Below are positions 8,186 through 15,854 of a DNA stretch of 22,594 nt, piece after piece. A program made the position numbers and the translations under genes. Below the pieces are notes generated by a model that worked only from the letters and a program-made list of their open reading frames with translations, was not told where the DNA came from and made no database searches. Positions within the stretch are counted from its first letter, which is position 1. Each line of letters begins with the position of its first letter. The stretch comes from JAAYAN01 sp964437215 (GTDB lineage: Bacteria; Bacteroidota; Ignavibacteria; Ignavibacteriales; Melioribacteraceae): assembly GCA_964437215.1 (NCBI GenBank), contig CAYTFZ010000035.1, forward strand, positions 1 through 22,594, written 5' to 3'.

Positions 8186-8797
8186 ATGGAATATCTTGAA
8201 TTACATCCTATTAATCCTCAGGAAAGGTATATTAACAAAGCTGTTGAAGTTTTGAAAAACGGCGGGATAATTATTTATCCTACAGATACTGTATATGCTT
8301 TCGGCTGCGATATTTTTAATAAGCAGGCGCTCGACTTACTTTACTCAATAAAGAATGACAGTCTTTCAAAACTTTTCAGTTTTATTTGTCCTGATTTCAG
8401 AGATATTGCAAAATATGCAAAAGTTTCGGATTCGGCCTATAAATTAATGAAAAGATTAACCCCCGGACCTTATACATTTGTTCTTCCGGCATCAAAGGAA
8501 GTCCCGAAAAAGTTATGGACAAAAAGAAAAACAGTAGGAATTAGAATTCCCGATCATAAAATTGCCTTGGAACTGGCAGCAAAACTTGGCAATCCTATAA
8601 TCAGCACCAGCGTAACAAAACGCTTGGGGGAAGTTATCTTCAATCCTGAAGAAATAAGATTACTATTTAACCGGCAGGTTGATTTAATGCTGGCAGCCGG
8701 CAGCCTGATTTCTGAACCTTCCACAATTGTGGATTTAAGCGGAGAGGAGCCAGAAATTTTACGTTACGGTTTGGGAGACGCAAACTTCCTGCAGTAA
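8186..8797 (+). CDS. YciO-type Sua5/YrdC family protein
   Basis: Member of the YrdC-fold family whose Sua5/TsaC branch makes threonylcarbamoyl-AMP for tRNA t6A. From the ATG at 8186 it has 203 residues, close to E. coli YciO. YrdC hallmarks are GGIIIYPTDTVYAFGCD (26-42), LTPGPYTFVLPA, the VGIRIPDH strand and PIISTSV. The nucleotide/carbamoyl-binding K-x-R segment seen in TsaC/Sua5 is replaced by IKNDSLSKLFSF, which resembles the YciO branch, whose function is less certain. An in-frame GTG start at 8123 would add 21 residues of low-complexity Ile/Asn sequence with no family match, so I prefer 8186. No clear ribosome-binding site precedes either start. It converges on the SDR gene with an 8-base gap. 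Confidence 0.85.
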   Translation: MEYLELHPINPQERYINKAVEVLKNGGIIIYPTDTVYAFGCDIFNKQALDLLYSIKNDSLSKLFSFICPDFRDIAKYAKVSDSAYKLMKRLTPGPYTFVLPASKEVPKKLWTKRKTVGIRIPDHKIALELAAKLGNPIISTSVTKRLGEVIFNPEEIRLLFNRQVDLMLAAGSLISEPSTIVDLSGEEPEILRYGLGDANFLQ

Positions 8798-8805
8798 TTT
8801 CAGAT

Positions 8806-9582
8806 TTAAATATCTCTATGAACTAACGTGGCTGATGCCTGAGCACCTGCAAGAATAACAACTTCTGCAATATTTACGTGAGCCGGGCGCGAAGCGCAGA
8901 AAATTATTGTTTCGGCAATATCTTCGGCTTTAAGCGGATTAACGCCTTTGTAAACATTTTTCGCTCTTTCGGTATCACCATAAAAACGAATGTTACTGAA
9001 ATTAGTTTCCACCATCCCCGGATCGATTGTAGATACTTTTACATTGCTTCCAAGCAAATCCATCCTCATCGCTTTTGTGATTGCATCAACAGCATGTTTG
9101 GTAGAGCAATAAACAGCTCCGTTAGGATAAGCTTCGTGACCCGCAATTGAACCTATATTAATTATGTGTCCTCTTTTTCTTTCTACCATTCCCGGAAGAA
9201 TTGCTTTTGTAACATTTAGAAGACCTTTAACATTTGTATCAATCATTTCATCCCAGCCATCGGGATTATCGTTATAAATTTTATCAAAACCCCTCGAAAG
9301 CCCGGCATTATTTATCAGGAAATCGATTTCCTTCCATCTGTCGGGTAATGAAGCTGTTTTTTCCAAAACTTCTTTTCTGTTTCTAACATCCATCGGAAAA
9401 GAAAATACATCGGTTTTAAAGCGATTTCTTATTTCATCAGCAACTTGATTAATCTTTTCTTCTCTTCGCGAAGAAATTATTAGTCGTGCTCCTTCTCCGG
9501 CAAAGGCAAAAGCAGTTGCTTTCCCTATTCCATCGGAAGCTCCAGTAATAAAAACTATTTTATCCTTTAAGTTTTGCTTCAT
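8806..9582 (-). CDS. SDR family NAD(P)-dependent oxidoreductase (YdfG-like)
   Basis: Classical short-chain dehydrogenase of 258 residues. The Rossmann motif TGASDGIG is at 13-20, NNAG at 91-94, and the catalytic triad is Ser145 (INIGSIAG), Tyr158 and Lys162 (YCSTK). Arg39-Arg40 after the second strand suggest NADPH preference. The C-terminal part (DPGMVETNFS and a final VHRDI) resembles the YdfG group, which oxidises L-allo-threonine, serine or 3-hydroxy acids; the substrate here remains unproven. Its ATG overlaps the end of the NUDIX gene by four bases (9579-9582), so translation is coupled. It is the last gene of the four-gene minus-strand unit beginning at 12438. Confidence 0.92.
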   Translation of the reverse strand: MKQNLKDKIVFITGASDGIGKATAFAFAGEGARLIISSRREEKINQVADEIRNRFKTDVFSFPMDVRNRKEVLEKTASLPDRWKEIDFLINNAGLSRGFDKIYNDNPDGWDEMIDTNVKGLLNVTKAILPGMVERKRGHIINIGSIAGHEAYPNGAVYCSTKHAVDAITKAMRMDLLGSNVKVSTIDPGMVETNFSNIRFYGDTERAKNVYKGVNPLKAEDIAETIIFCASRPAHVNIAEVVILAGAQASATLVHRDI

Positions 9583-10016
9583 TTCGAAATTAAACTAAGT
9601 TGCGAATTACAGATTTCCTCAGCTTCGGCAATAATTAGCTTTAAATCTTTATTGCTTATTTTTTCTAATGCTTTATCTATTGTAAACCAACGCCTTTTTC
9701 TAAAATTTTCAGGCCAGGTTTTTAACATTTCAGTAACTTCCAGCAAGTATACTTTCACCTGGCAGATACCTTCCCATTTTGAATATTTGTAATTCCACAT
9801 TTTATCGTTTAGCAGATTTCCTTGAATTCCTGCTTCTTCGTATGCTTCCTTAACTGCAGATTGTGCGGCTGTTAAACTATTCTCAATAATACCTTTGGGA
9901 ATTATCCATTTTTTATCTTTTCGCGAACGAATAAGTAATATCTCTGTTTTTCCTTTACTGGTTTTAAAAGGAATTACTGCGGATTGAAAATACCAGTTTT
10001 CTGGTTTTTTTGTCAT
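9579..10016 (-). CDS. NUDIX hydrolase
   Basis: Cytoplasmic NUDIX-fold pyrophosphohydrolase of 145 residues. The sequence around RSRKDKKWIIPKG (30-42) matches the strand before the Nudix helix in the diadenosine/diphosphoinositol-type group. The Nudix box runs from Gly42 to Ile64. Its catalytic core KEAYEEAG (56-63) keeps Glu57, Glu60 and Glu61, but the first Glu of the consensus (GX5E) is Leu48 and the Arg of REUXEE is Lys56. The three catalytic metal-binding Glu are therefore intact and activity is likely. Substrate is unknown; Ap4A-like or nucleoside polyphosphates are plausible from the family. Its ATG overlaps the upstream stop by one base (TAATG), and its end overlaps the SDR start by four bases. 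Confidence 0.9.
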   Translation of the reverse strand: MTKKPENWYFQSAVIPFKTSKGKTEILLIRSRKDKKWIIPKGIIENSLTAAQSAVKEAYEEAGIQGNLLNDKMWNYKYSKWEGICQVKVYLLEVTEMLKTWPENFRKRRWFTIDKALEKISNKDLKLIIAEAEEICNSQLSLISK

Positions 10017-11887
10017 TATATACCTGCTGTAAATTTAAACAAAAAAGTTCTTCCAATACTGTTTCCAAAAGGAACAAATTTTATTCTGTCATCAAAAATA
10101 TTTTCGATGTTTACAGAAAAAGTAATCGGGTGCAAAAAATAAAGATTTTTTATTTCTTGTGAAAACATAAAATTATAAATTATTGCTTCTTTCTTAAAAT
10201 TATCATTTCTCTTTTGTAACATTCCTGTCCGGTTTTTAAAATAATACATATGAAATCCCGCAAAGCTTCCTTTTGAAGGGAAAATATTCGCCGAAACTTG
10301 AACAGAGTGCTTGGGATAAAAAGACCCGCTTACATTGCTGAAATATGTATACGAAGAATTTAATCCTATAAATTTGCTTATTTGAAAATTAAAGTCAGCT
10401 TCGCTTTTAAAAAAGGAGAAAAATTTCTGATTTTCATAAGTTAAAAAGCTGCTTTTCCCAGATAATGTTTCTTGTTGAATTATTCTATTGGACAAATAAT
10501 TATAAGAAACTTCTGCACTGCATTTTAATTTATTAAATTCTTCGCGTATAAAAAATCCCGCATAATTATTTCTTGATGTTTTTAAATTCTTGTTCCCGCT
10601 AACCGAATATAAAATATCATTATCTTCATTTTTGATTTCAAAATTGCCGTAAAGTTCTTCAGCTTCAGGATTTTTTACGACTGAAGAAATAACCGCAGTA
10701 AATGCAGGCAACGAATTGAAACTGAAATCTGCAGACATTTCTCCGGAATATGCAACTTTATCTGTAATATTCGTTTCAGCTTTTCCTTTAACTTCTGCCG
10801 AAATATTTGGGCTCATATGGAATTTTAATGAAAAGGAAGCCTGAGGAATTATCTTTGAAAAATTTTTTTCCAGATATGCTGAGTTTTTATAATTATCGGA
10901 TACAAAGTAATTTATTCCGGCAAACAGTAACAATTCGGAAGATGAGTTTCCGAATATTTTTTTCCCCATACTTATATTGTTTTTATCCTTTACAATTCCG
11001 CAATTTTTCGTAAAATTCATTTCATTTGTAAAACCCGTACTTGTTTCCTTCGAAAAGGTAACATTCAATCCGTTCATTTCATCTTTATATTCAGCTGAAA
11101 AAAATCTGTTATAAGTTTCAAAGTGAACAAGACTTCCCAAAGCGGGAGGAAAATCCCATCCATAATACGAAATCAGTCCGGCATTAAAAACAATGCTTTT
11201 ACTTTCACCGGTTTCTATAACACCATCGAGCCGGGCAGTAAATTGTTTGTTTTGCTTTCCTAAAAATTTAGGATTCTTTTTTCCCATTTCCGGCAGCAAT
11301 ACATCCCCGGTACTGAAAAATCCGTGATACGCTCCTGTAAAACGAAGTTTAATTCTGTCCAGCTTTCCAGCCAATGAAAAAGAGACAGACGGAATGATTT
11401 TATCCTTATTTACCGGAGATAACTCAGGTTTTGTGTATATGTGTATCAGCGGATCCCCGGTTTCCCCGCCTAGATATGTATGAATTTTAAATTCGGTGCT
11501 GTCCGGTATTTCGGAATCGTTAAAAGTTATCAATCCCGACGGTAAAGAGTTTAATTTTTCTAAATGAGGGTAAGTCTTTATATTAACGGATTTTATGTTT
11601 AATATATCGTGAGGATTAAAATCCGGAGAAAAAAAATTAAAAGCTGAAACCGAAAATAAATTATTTCCAGTTTTAGTATTTTGTGCCGGACTTGAAAATA
11701 AATCTCCAGGGGATAAAGCAATTACCGGAAGCGATCGGGAAATTGATTGGTGAACAAATTTTGAATTATAAAGGAAATAATCCCCGGTACGGGAATTCGA
11801 GTTTTTTTGTACACAAAAAACAGAATCAGCTTCTTGTGCAAAGACAGATAGAAAAAATCCCAAAATATAAATTATGCATATTTTCAT
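10016..11887 (-). CDS. TonB-dependent-receptor-like outer-membrane beta-barrel protein
   Basis: Predicted outer-membrane protein of 623 residues. A signal peptide (MKICIIYILGFFLSVFAQ) is followed by a short region (about 50-128) that loosely follows a TonB receptor plug: PHDILNIKSVNIKTYPHLEK then LPSGLITF occupies the place of the usual 'IEVLKGPSSALYGSGAIGGVINI' segment. Residues about 165-623 are alternating amphipathic strands with many aromatics, and the C-terminus (VNIENIFDDRIK, GRTFLFKFTAGI) resembles the last strands of TonB-dependent receptors. I see no carboxypeptidase-like N-terminal domain and no obvious TonB box. At 623 residues it is short for this class in Bacteroidota. Overlaps of four bases with the upstream gene and one base with the NUDIX gene place it in a coupled unit. 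Ligand unknown. Confidence 0.72.
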   Translation of the reverse strand: MKICIIYILGFFLSVFAQEADSVFCVQKNSNSRTGDYFLYNSKFVHQSISRSLPVIALSPGDLFSSPAQNTKTGNNLFSVSAFNFFSPDFNPHDILNIKSVNIKTYPHLEKLNSLPSGLITFNDSEIPDSTEFKIHTYLGGETGDPLIHIYTKPELSPVNKDKIIPSVSFSLAGKLDRIKLRFTGAYHGFFSTGDVLLPEMGKKNPKFLGKQNKQFTARLDGVIETGESKSIVFNAGLISYYGWDFPPALGSLVHFETYNRFFSAEYKDEMNGLNVTFSKETSTGFTNEMNFTKNCGIVKDKNNISMGKKIFGNSSSELLLFAGINYFVSDNYKNSAYLEKNFSKIIPQASFSLKFHMSPNISAEVKGKAETNITDKVAYSGEMSADFSFNSLPAFTAVISSVVKNPEAEELYGNFEIKNEDNDILYSVSGNKNLKTSRNNYAGFFIREEFNKLKCSAEVSYNYLSNRIIQQETLSGKSSFLTYENQKFFSFFKSEADFNFQISKFIGLNSSYTYFSNVSGSFYPKHSVQVSANIFPSKGSFAGFHMYYFKNRTGMLQKRNDNFKKEAIIYNFMFSQEIKNLYFLHPITFSVNIENIFDDRIKFVPFGNSIGRTFLFKFTAGI

Positions 11888-12438
11888 AAGCGGTAGAATA
11901 GTAATATTCTCGAATTCAACATTATCAAACTTTCGGGATACGAAAAAATATTCTGAATACCAAAAGAAGTTTCGGCAGAAATATTTTTATAAATTAAAAA
12001 ACCGAGTCCGACTGAAAAATAAAACCCGAATTCCGATTCACTTGGATTATTACCAGAAACAGCAGCATTGCTACCCTTAAAATAAAACGTATAACTTTTT
12101 ATTCCGCCTGAAGCAAATAAATAGACAAATTCTGCCGGATATTCTGCCAGTCTTAAACCGGCTGATAAAACCATTAAATCGATATCCGGAAATCCGGTTT
12201 TATTTTCTTTTGGTTTAAATTTCGAAAATCCAGCTTCGGTTTCGATGGCAATGCTTTCAGATATTTCGTACTTTAGCGATAAAACGGGGTTCACCTTTGC
12301 CTTCCAGAATTTTCCCAAATCATTTTTTGGGATGAAAATATTAATACCGGCACCGGCAGAAATATTGTCCAATTTTAATTCCTGGGCAAATAAACCATTA
12401 AAAAAAATGAAAAAAAAGATGGAAAAAGTTCGGGTCAT
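11884..12438 (-). CDS. Small outer-membrane beta-barrel protein
   Basis: Predicted 184-residue outer-membrane barrel. The N-terminus (MTRTFSIFFFIFFNGLFAQ) is a signal peptide; an in-frame ATG 11 codons upstream (12471) would put a second hydrophobic stretch before it, so I prefer 12438. The mature part alternates strands and turns in the style of OmpA/PorT-like barrels: AGAGINIFIP, VLSLKYEISESIAIETEAGFS, FGFYFSVGLGFLIY, ISAETSFGIQNIF, ending in ILLFYRL. About eight strands are possible, but I cannot assign a family. Its stop overlaps the start of the larger barrel gene by four bases, making it the first gene of a coupled four-gene unit. Confidence 0.75.
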   Translation of the reverse strand: MTRTFSIFFFIFFNGLFAQELKLDNISAGAGINIFIPKNDLGKFWKAKVNPVLSLKYEISESIAIETEAGFSKFKPKENKTGFPDIDLMVLSAGLRLAEYPAEFVYLFASGGIKSYTFYFKGSNAAVSGNNPSESEFGFYFSVGLGFLIYKNISAETSFGIQNIFSYPESLIMLNSRILLFYRL

Positions 12439-12522
12439 TTTAACATCAATAAAAAAAAGACATATATTCAATAATAATATTTTATTTTTTTACATACATT
12501 ATATTATTAAAAGGGGAGGCAT

Positions 12523-13017
12523 ATGAAATATTTATTTTTAATGCGTCACGGCAAATCAAGCTGGAAAAACCCAAATTTGGATGACTTAGATCGTCCTCTA
12601 AACAAAAGGGGAAAGAACGATGTTCCACTTATTTCAAATATTCTCGCAGAAACAAATATACTTCCCGAACTTATTCTTTCCAGTCCTTCCAAACGAACGC
12701 TTGAAACGGCAAAAATATTATGTACAGTTATCAGGCAGCCTGATAAAATTATTAAGACGGATGAAAATATTTACGAAGCCTCAAGCGAAACATTGTTTGA
12801 AATAATTAAAATAATTCCTGATAGTATAACCCGGGCAATGATTGTGGGGCATAATCCGGGACTTACAATTTTAAATAATTTCCTTTCCGATAAAAGGATT
12901 GATAACATTCCTACCAGCGGGATGGTGCTGATGGAAATGAATATTAAAAAGTGGGAAGATACTGATAACGGAAAAGGAAAAATTCTTACTTTCGACTATC
13001 CAAAAAAATATAAATAA
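12523..13017 (+). CDS. SixA-like phosphohistidine phosphatase (histidine phosphatase superfamily)
   Basis: Cytoplasmic RHG-motif phosphatase of 164 residues, the length of SixA. The phosphate pocket is formed by Arg8-His9-Gly10 (LMRHGKSSW, with His9 the nucleophile), Arg58 in SSPSKRTLETA, and His110 in VGHNPGL. The DLDRPLNKRG segment (21-30) after the RHG motif is typical of SixA-type proteins. E. coli SixA removes phosphate from HPt/phosphotransfer histidines; the target here is unknown and no phosphotransfer protein is nearby. The ATG follows an AGGGGAGG ribosome-binding site at short spacing. Transcription probably ends at the hairpin at 13018-13041. Confidence 0.9.
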   Translation: MKYLFLMRHGKSSWKNPNLDDLDRPLNKRGKNDVPLISNILAETNILPELILSSPSKRTLETAKILCTVIRQPDKIIKTDENIYEASSETLFEIIKIIPDSITRAMIVGHNPGLTILNNFLSDKRIDNIPTSGMVLMEMNIKKWEDTDNGKGKILTFDYPKKYK

Positions 13018-13041
13018 AAAAGGCTGCCTGAGCAGCCTTTT
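13018..13041. terminator. Bidirectional Rho-independent terminator
   Basis: The arms are AAAAGGCTGC (13018-13027) and GCAGCCTTTT (13032-13041), a perfect 10-bp stem with a CTGA loop. It starts directly after the sixA-like stop codon and lies four bases from the stop of the converging chemoreceptor gene, so A/T tracts on both sides let it serve both transcripts. Confidence 0.88.
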
Positions 13042-13045
13042 CATT

Positions 13046-15142
13046 TTAATTTGTTAAATATCTGTCGTTTTTATTATCTATCTGGTACTGATTGCTGTTA
13101 TAATCGAGTCGGAACTGATTTACAAGCTGTTGCAAATTACCTGTTAAATTATATAAATCCTCTGCCGAGCGGCTGATTTGATGAGTTCCGTCAGCAGATT
13201 GCTGAGTAACTTTATTTATTGAATCGATATTTACAGCAATCTGATCGCCGGCAGCAGTCTGCTCTTCGCTTGAGGCAGCAAGTTGCGTGATAATATCCGT
13301 TAATTGCTGTGAATGACCGATAATTTCTCTTAGTGCTTCACCTGCTTTATTTGCTAAAGCCTTGCCTTTTTCAACTTCTTCGGTTCCCTGCTGAATTGCA
13401 ATAACAGCATCGCTGGTTTCTTTTTGTATCTGCTTAATCATTGTTGCAATTTCTTTTGTTGCTTTTGTTGTTCTTTCAGCAAGTTTTCTTACTTCGTCGG
13501 CAACAACAGCAAACCCGCGTCCCTGTTCACCGGCTCGTGCTGCTTCAATTGCTGCGTTAAGAGCAAGCAAATTAGTTTGATCGGCAATTTCATCAATAAC
13601 CTGTACAATTTCACCAATCTGGTCGCTGCTTTTGCCTAAATCTTTAATTGTTTTAGCAGATTTTGTTACAACTTCGGCAACCCTATTAATTCCTTCAATA
13701 GTTTCAACAACAACGTCACCGCCTTCTTTTGCTTTATTTCCTGCATCTTCTGCCGAACTTGCTGCACGGGTAGCAGCTTGTGTATTTTCCATTATTGTAC
13801 GAAGCATTTCTTCAACAGAGCTGGAAACATCAGCTGTCTGAGCACTTTGCTCATTTGCTCCTGCAGCCATTTCTTCAGTGCTCGAAGATATTTCGGATGC
13901 AGCGTTCGAAAGTTCGGATGTGCTTTCGGCAACCTTTCCGATAAGATTATTCATCGATTCTTTAAGTTTATTTACATTATCTTTGATTTTCTGATAGTCA
14001 CCAGCGTAATTTCCTTCCATACTCCTTGTAAAATCGCCGTTTGCCATAACATTTAGAACTTCACTTGCTTCGTTAATCGGAGAGACAATTGTATCCAGCA
14101 TATTGTTAACGCCTTCAATTATTCTCTTCCAGCCGCCTGAGAATTTTGCTATATCGCCACGAATTGTAAGATTTCCTTCTTTATTAGCCTGACTTAATTT
14201 ATCGGCTTCATTAACTAATCTTTCAATTATTTCCACTTCTTTATTAAAAGCAAAGGCAAGCGTATCTTTATCGGAAGCCGGATTCACTTTTTCCATAACA
14301 CCGGCTGCTATCTGCTGAGCAGCGAATATTTTCTCCTTTGTAGCCTCTCTTAATTTAATCGCCATTCCCGAAAGTTCACCAAATTCATCTTTAGAGTTGT
14401 ATGTAATTTCTGCATCGATATTTCCTAATGCAAGTTCGTTGAGTATGTTTTTCACCCCATGAAGCGGTTTAAGCAAGAACGGTACAATATAAAATGAAAA
14501 GAAAATAAAGATAGCTACTGCAATTGTCATCCCGATATATATACCGTTTTTTGCGCTTGAAACAACATCATTTACGCTTTCATCAAGCTCGTTTGCTGTT
14601 TTTTCGAGATTAGCATTCAAAGTCTGGAAGTTGGATATCATCTGCTGCCCCACCTCCTGACCGGATGTTGAAGCAATTATTGCTGCAAAGGAATAGTCTT
14701 TCATTGCCGAAGCGCTTAATATTGCATCTGCAACTTCTGCCTTATATCTTTTCCAAGCTTCAGTAACCGCTTTAATACTTTCTGCTGATTTTCCATCCTG
14801 TTCCAGACTTTGCAATCTTTCAATTTTTTCATCAAGACTTTTTTTCATTTTTTGATATTTGGGTTCATTTTCTTGAAAATTTGCAAGCTCGGGAATTGCA
14901 AATTCCAGCATTAAAAATTGTACCTCTAAATATTCATCGTATATGGAACCTATCCGTTCCTTTGGATTAACATACTTATTAAAAATATCATCTTTAGCCT
15001 CCTGCATTTTTCCCATTTGCAGTATATCGTTAAAGACAATAATGCCAACCACTATTCCTATTGCTAAAAAACCTATTTGGATTTTCCTTACAAATTTCAG
15101 GTTATTCCAATATTCCCGAATGATTTTTCCGTTAAGTTTCAT
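13046..15142 (-). CDS. Methyl-accepting chemotaxis protein with extra HAMP-like modules
   Basis: Inner-membrane chemoreceptor of 698 residues that should signal to CheA/CheW. TM1 is about residues 22-40 and TM2 about 201-224, enclosing a ~160-residue periplasmic helical domain of the four-helix-bundle type. A HAMP domain follows (about 222-274). Further HAMP-like segments are seen at about 310-400, for example VSPINEASEVLNVMANGDFT. The signalling domain (about 405-670) contains the conserved tip DEIADQTNLLALNAAIEAAR (517-536), then AGEQGRGFAVVADEVRKLAE. The C-terminus ends ...DRYLTN with no NWETF-like CheR/CheB tether. The start lies 26 bases after the tonB-like stop, so the two are likely co-transcribed. 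The ligand is unknown. Confidence 0.93.
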   Translation of the reverse strand: MKLNGKIIREYWNNLKFVRKIQIGFLAIGIVVGIIVFNDILQMGKMQEAKDDIFNKYVNPKERIGSIYDEYLEVQFLMLEFAIPELANFQENEPKYQKMKKSLDEKIERLQSLEQDGKSAESIKAVTEAWKRYKAEVADAILSASAMKDYSFAAIIASTSGQEVGQQMISNFQTLNANLEKTANELDESVNDVVSSAKNGIYIGMTIAVAIFIFFSFYIVPFLLKPLHGVKNILNELALGNIDAEITYNSKDEFGELSGMAIKLREATKEKIFAAQQIAAGVMEKVNPASDKDTLAFAFNKEVEIIERLVNEADKLSQANKEGNLTIRGDIAKFSGGWKRIIEGVNNMLDTIVSPINEASEVLNVMANGDFTRSMEGNYAGDYQKIKDNVNKLKESMNNLIGKVAESTSELSNAASEISSSTEEMAAGANEQSAQTADVSSSVEEMLRTIMENTQAATRAASSAEDAGNKAKEGGDVVVETIEGINRVAEVVTKSAKTIKDLGKSSDQIGEIVQVIDEIADQTNLLALNAAIEAARAGEQGRGFAVVADEVRKLAERTTKATKEIATMIKQIQKETSDAVIAIQQGTEEVEKGKALANKAGEALREIIGHSQQLTDIITQLAASSEEQTAAGDQIAVNIDSINKVTQQSADGTHQISRSAEDLYNLTGNLQQLVNQFRLDYNSNQYQIDNKNDRYLTN

Positions 15143-15168
15143 ATTAATAACCGATTATTATTTAACAA

Positions 15169-15576
15169 TTATAACTTAAATGGTATTGCAAGCGACATTT
15201 TTACTTTAACTTTTTTGCCATCATGCTCCCCTGGTGTAAAAGAACAGCTTTTTACAGCTTGAATAGCAGCCTCGTCGCAGCCGCTGCCTAAACCACGTAA
15301 TATTCTTACATCCGAAACTGTACCGTCTTCATCAACAAACGCAATTAAAAACACTTTCCCTTGTATGCCTTTTGAAACAGCTTCTTCAGGATAAACAATT
15401 TTTTTAGTAATCTCATCCATTCCGCCTTTAACTTCCGGCATTTTTGAAGCAAATGCCAAATATTCATCTCCTTGCAAGAGATTATTGAAACTGCCTCCCG
15501 CTTGCAAGAAAAAAGACTTACTATTAATGAGAAAGATTCCCATTAAAATCACTAATATTAAATTCACCTTTTTCAT
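15169..15576 (-). CDS. Short TonB C-terminal-domain protein
   Basis: Exported protein of 135 residues. MKKVNLILVILMGIFLINS is a membrane anchor or signal peptide. The rest is a TonB C-terminal domain: YPEEAVSKGIQGKVFLIAFV, then DGTVSDVRILRGLGSGCDEA, AIQAVKSCSFTPG and a closing VKVKMSLAIPFKL, typical of the Bacteroidota 'energy transducer TonB' family. It lacks the long Pro-rich linker that lets classical TonB span the periplasm; only about 40 residues separate the anchor from the domain. An ATG six codons upstream (15594) is in frame, but an AGGAGAG ribosome-binding site lies properly before the ATG at 15574-15576. A Fur-box-like 19-mer sits 18 bases upstream of this start, and a chemoreceptor gene follows. 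Confidence 0.87.
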   Translation of the reverse strand: MKKVNLILVILMGIFLINSKSFFLQAGGSFNNLLQGDEYLAFASKMPEVKGGMDEITKKIVYPEEAVSKGIQGKVFLIAFVDEDGTVSDVRILRGLGSGCDEAAIQAVKSCSFTPGEHDGKKVKVKMSLAIPFKL

Positions 15577-15594
15577 AGACTCTCCTGTTTTCAT

Positions 15595-15613
15595 TCAAAT
15601 CATTATCATCATC
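15595..15613 (-). promoter_or_regulatory. Candidate Fur box upstream of the tonB-like gene
   Basis: On the minus strand GATGATGATAATGATTTGA matches the classical 19-bp Fur consensus (GATAATGATAATCATTATC) at 14 of 19 positions, including an unbroken GATAAT. It lies 18 bases upstream of the tonB-like ATG. The AT-rich background makes chance matches more likely, but position and neighbours (feoAB, tonB-like) fit iron control. Confidence 0.45.
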
Positions 15614-15822
15614 TGAAATAAATGCTTTATCAAAAAACTGGATAAATAACAATTCTACTGTTTTTGAAAAGTATTATCGGAATTGCAAGTGTAAAGTTGA
15701 ATTCTTCAGTCTTTCACAAGCATCTATATCAAATAACATTGTTTACAGTTCATCGAACAATAATCAAGCCAAGATAGTTTAGTAGTTGTGATTTGTATTC
15801 CGGAAAGCAATATTTTTTATTA

Positions 15823-15850
15823 TTGACAATATGGCTTATTAAGATTTAAT
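15823..15850 (+). promoter_or_regulatory. Candidate sigma70-type promoter for feoAB
   Basis: TTGACA (15823-15828), a 16-bp spacer and TTTAAT (15845-15850, five of six matches to TATAAT) lie 45 bp upstream of the feoA ATG. Bacteroidota-type sigma factors may prefer a different -7 element, so this is tentative. Confidence 0.4.
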
Positions 15851-15854
15851 TTAA

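Noticed and set aside
15614..15822. Possible small RNA or tRNA in the gap between the tonB-like gene and feoA
   Set aside because: No cloverleaf, no strong hairpin followed by a T-run and no promoter-terminator pair could be seen.
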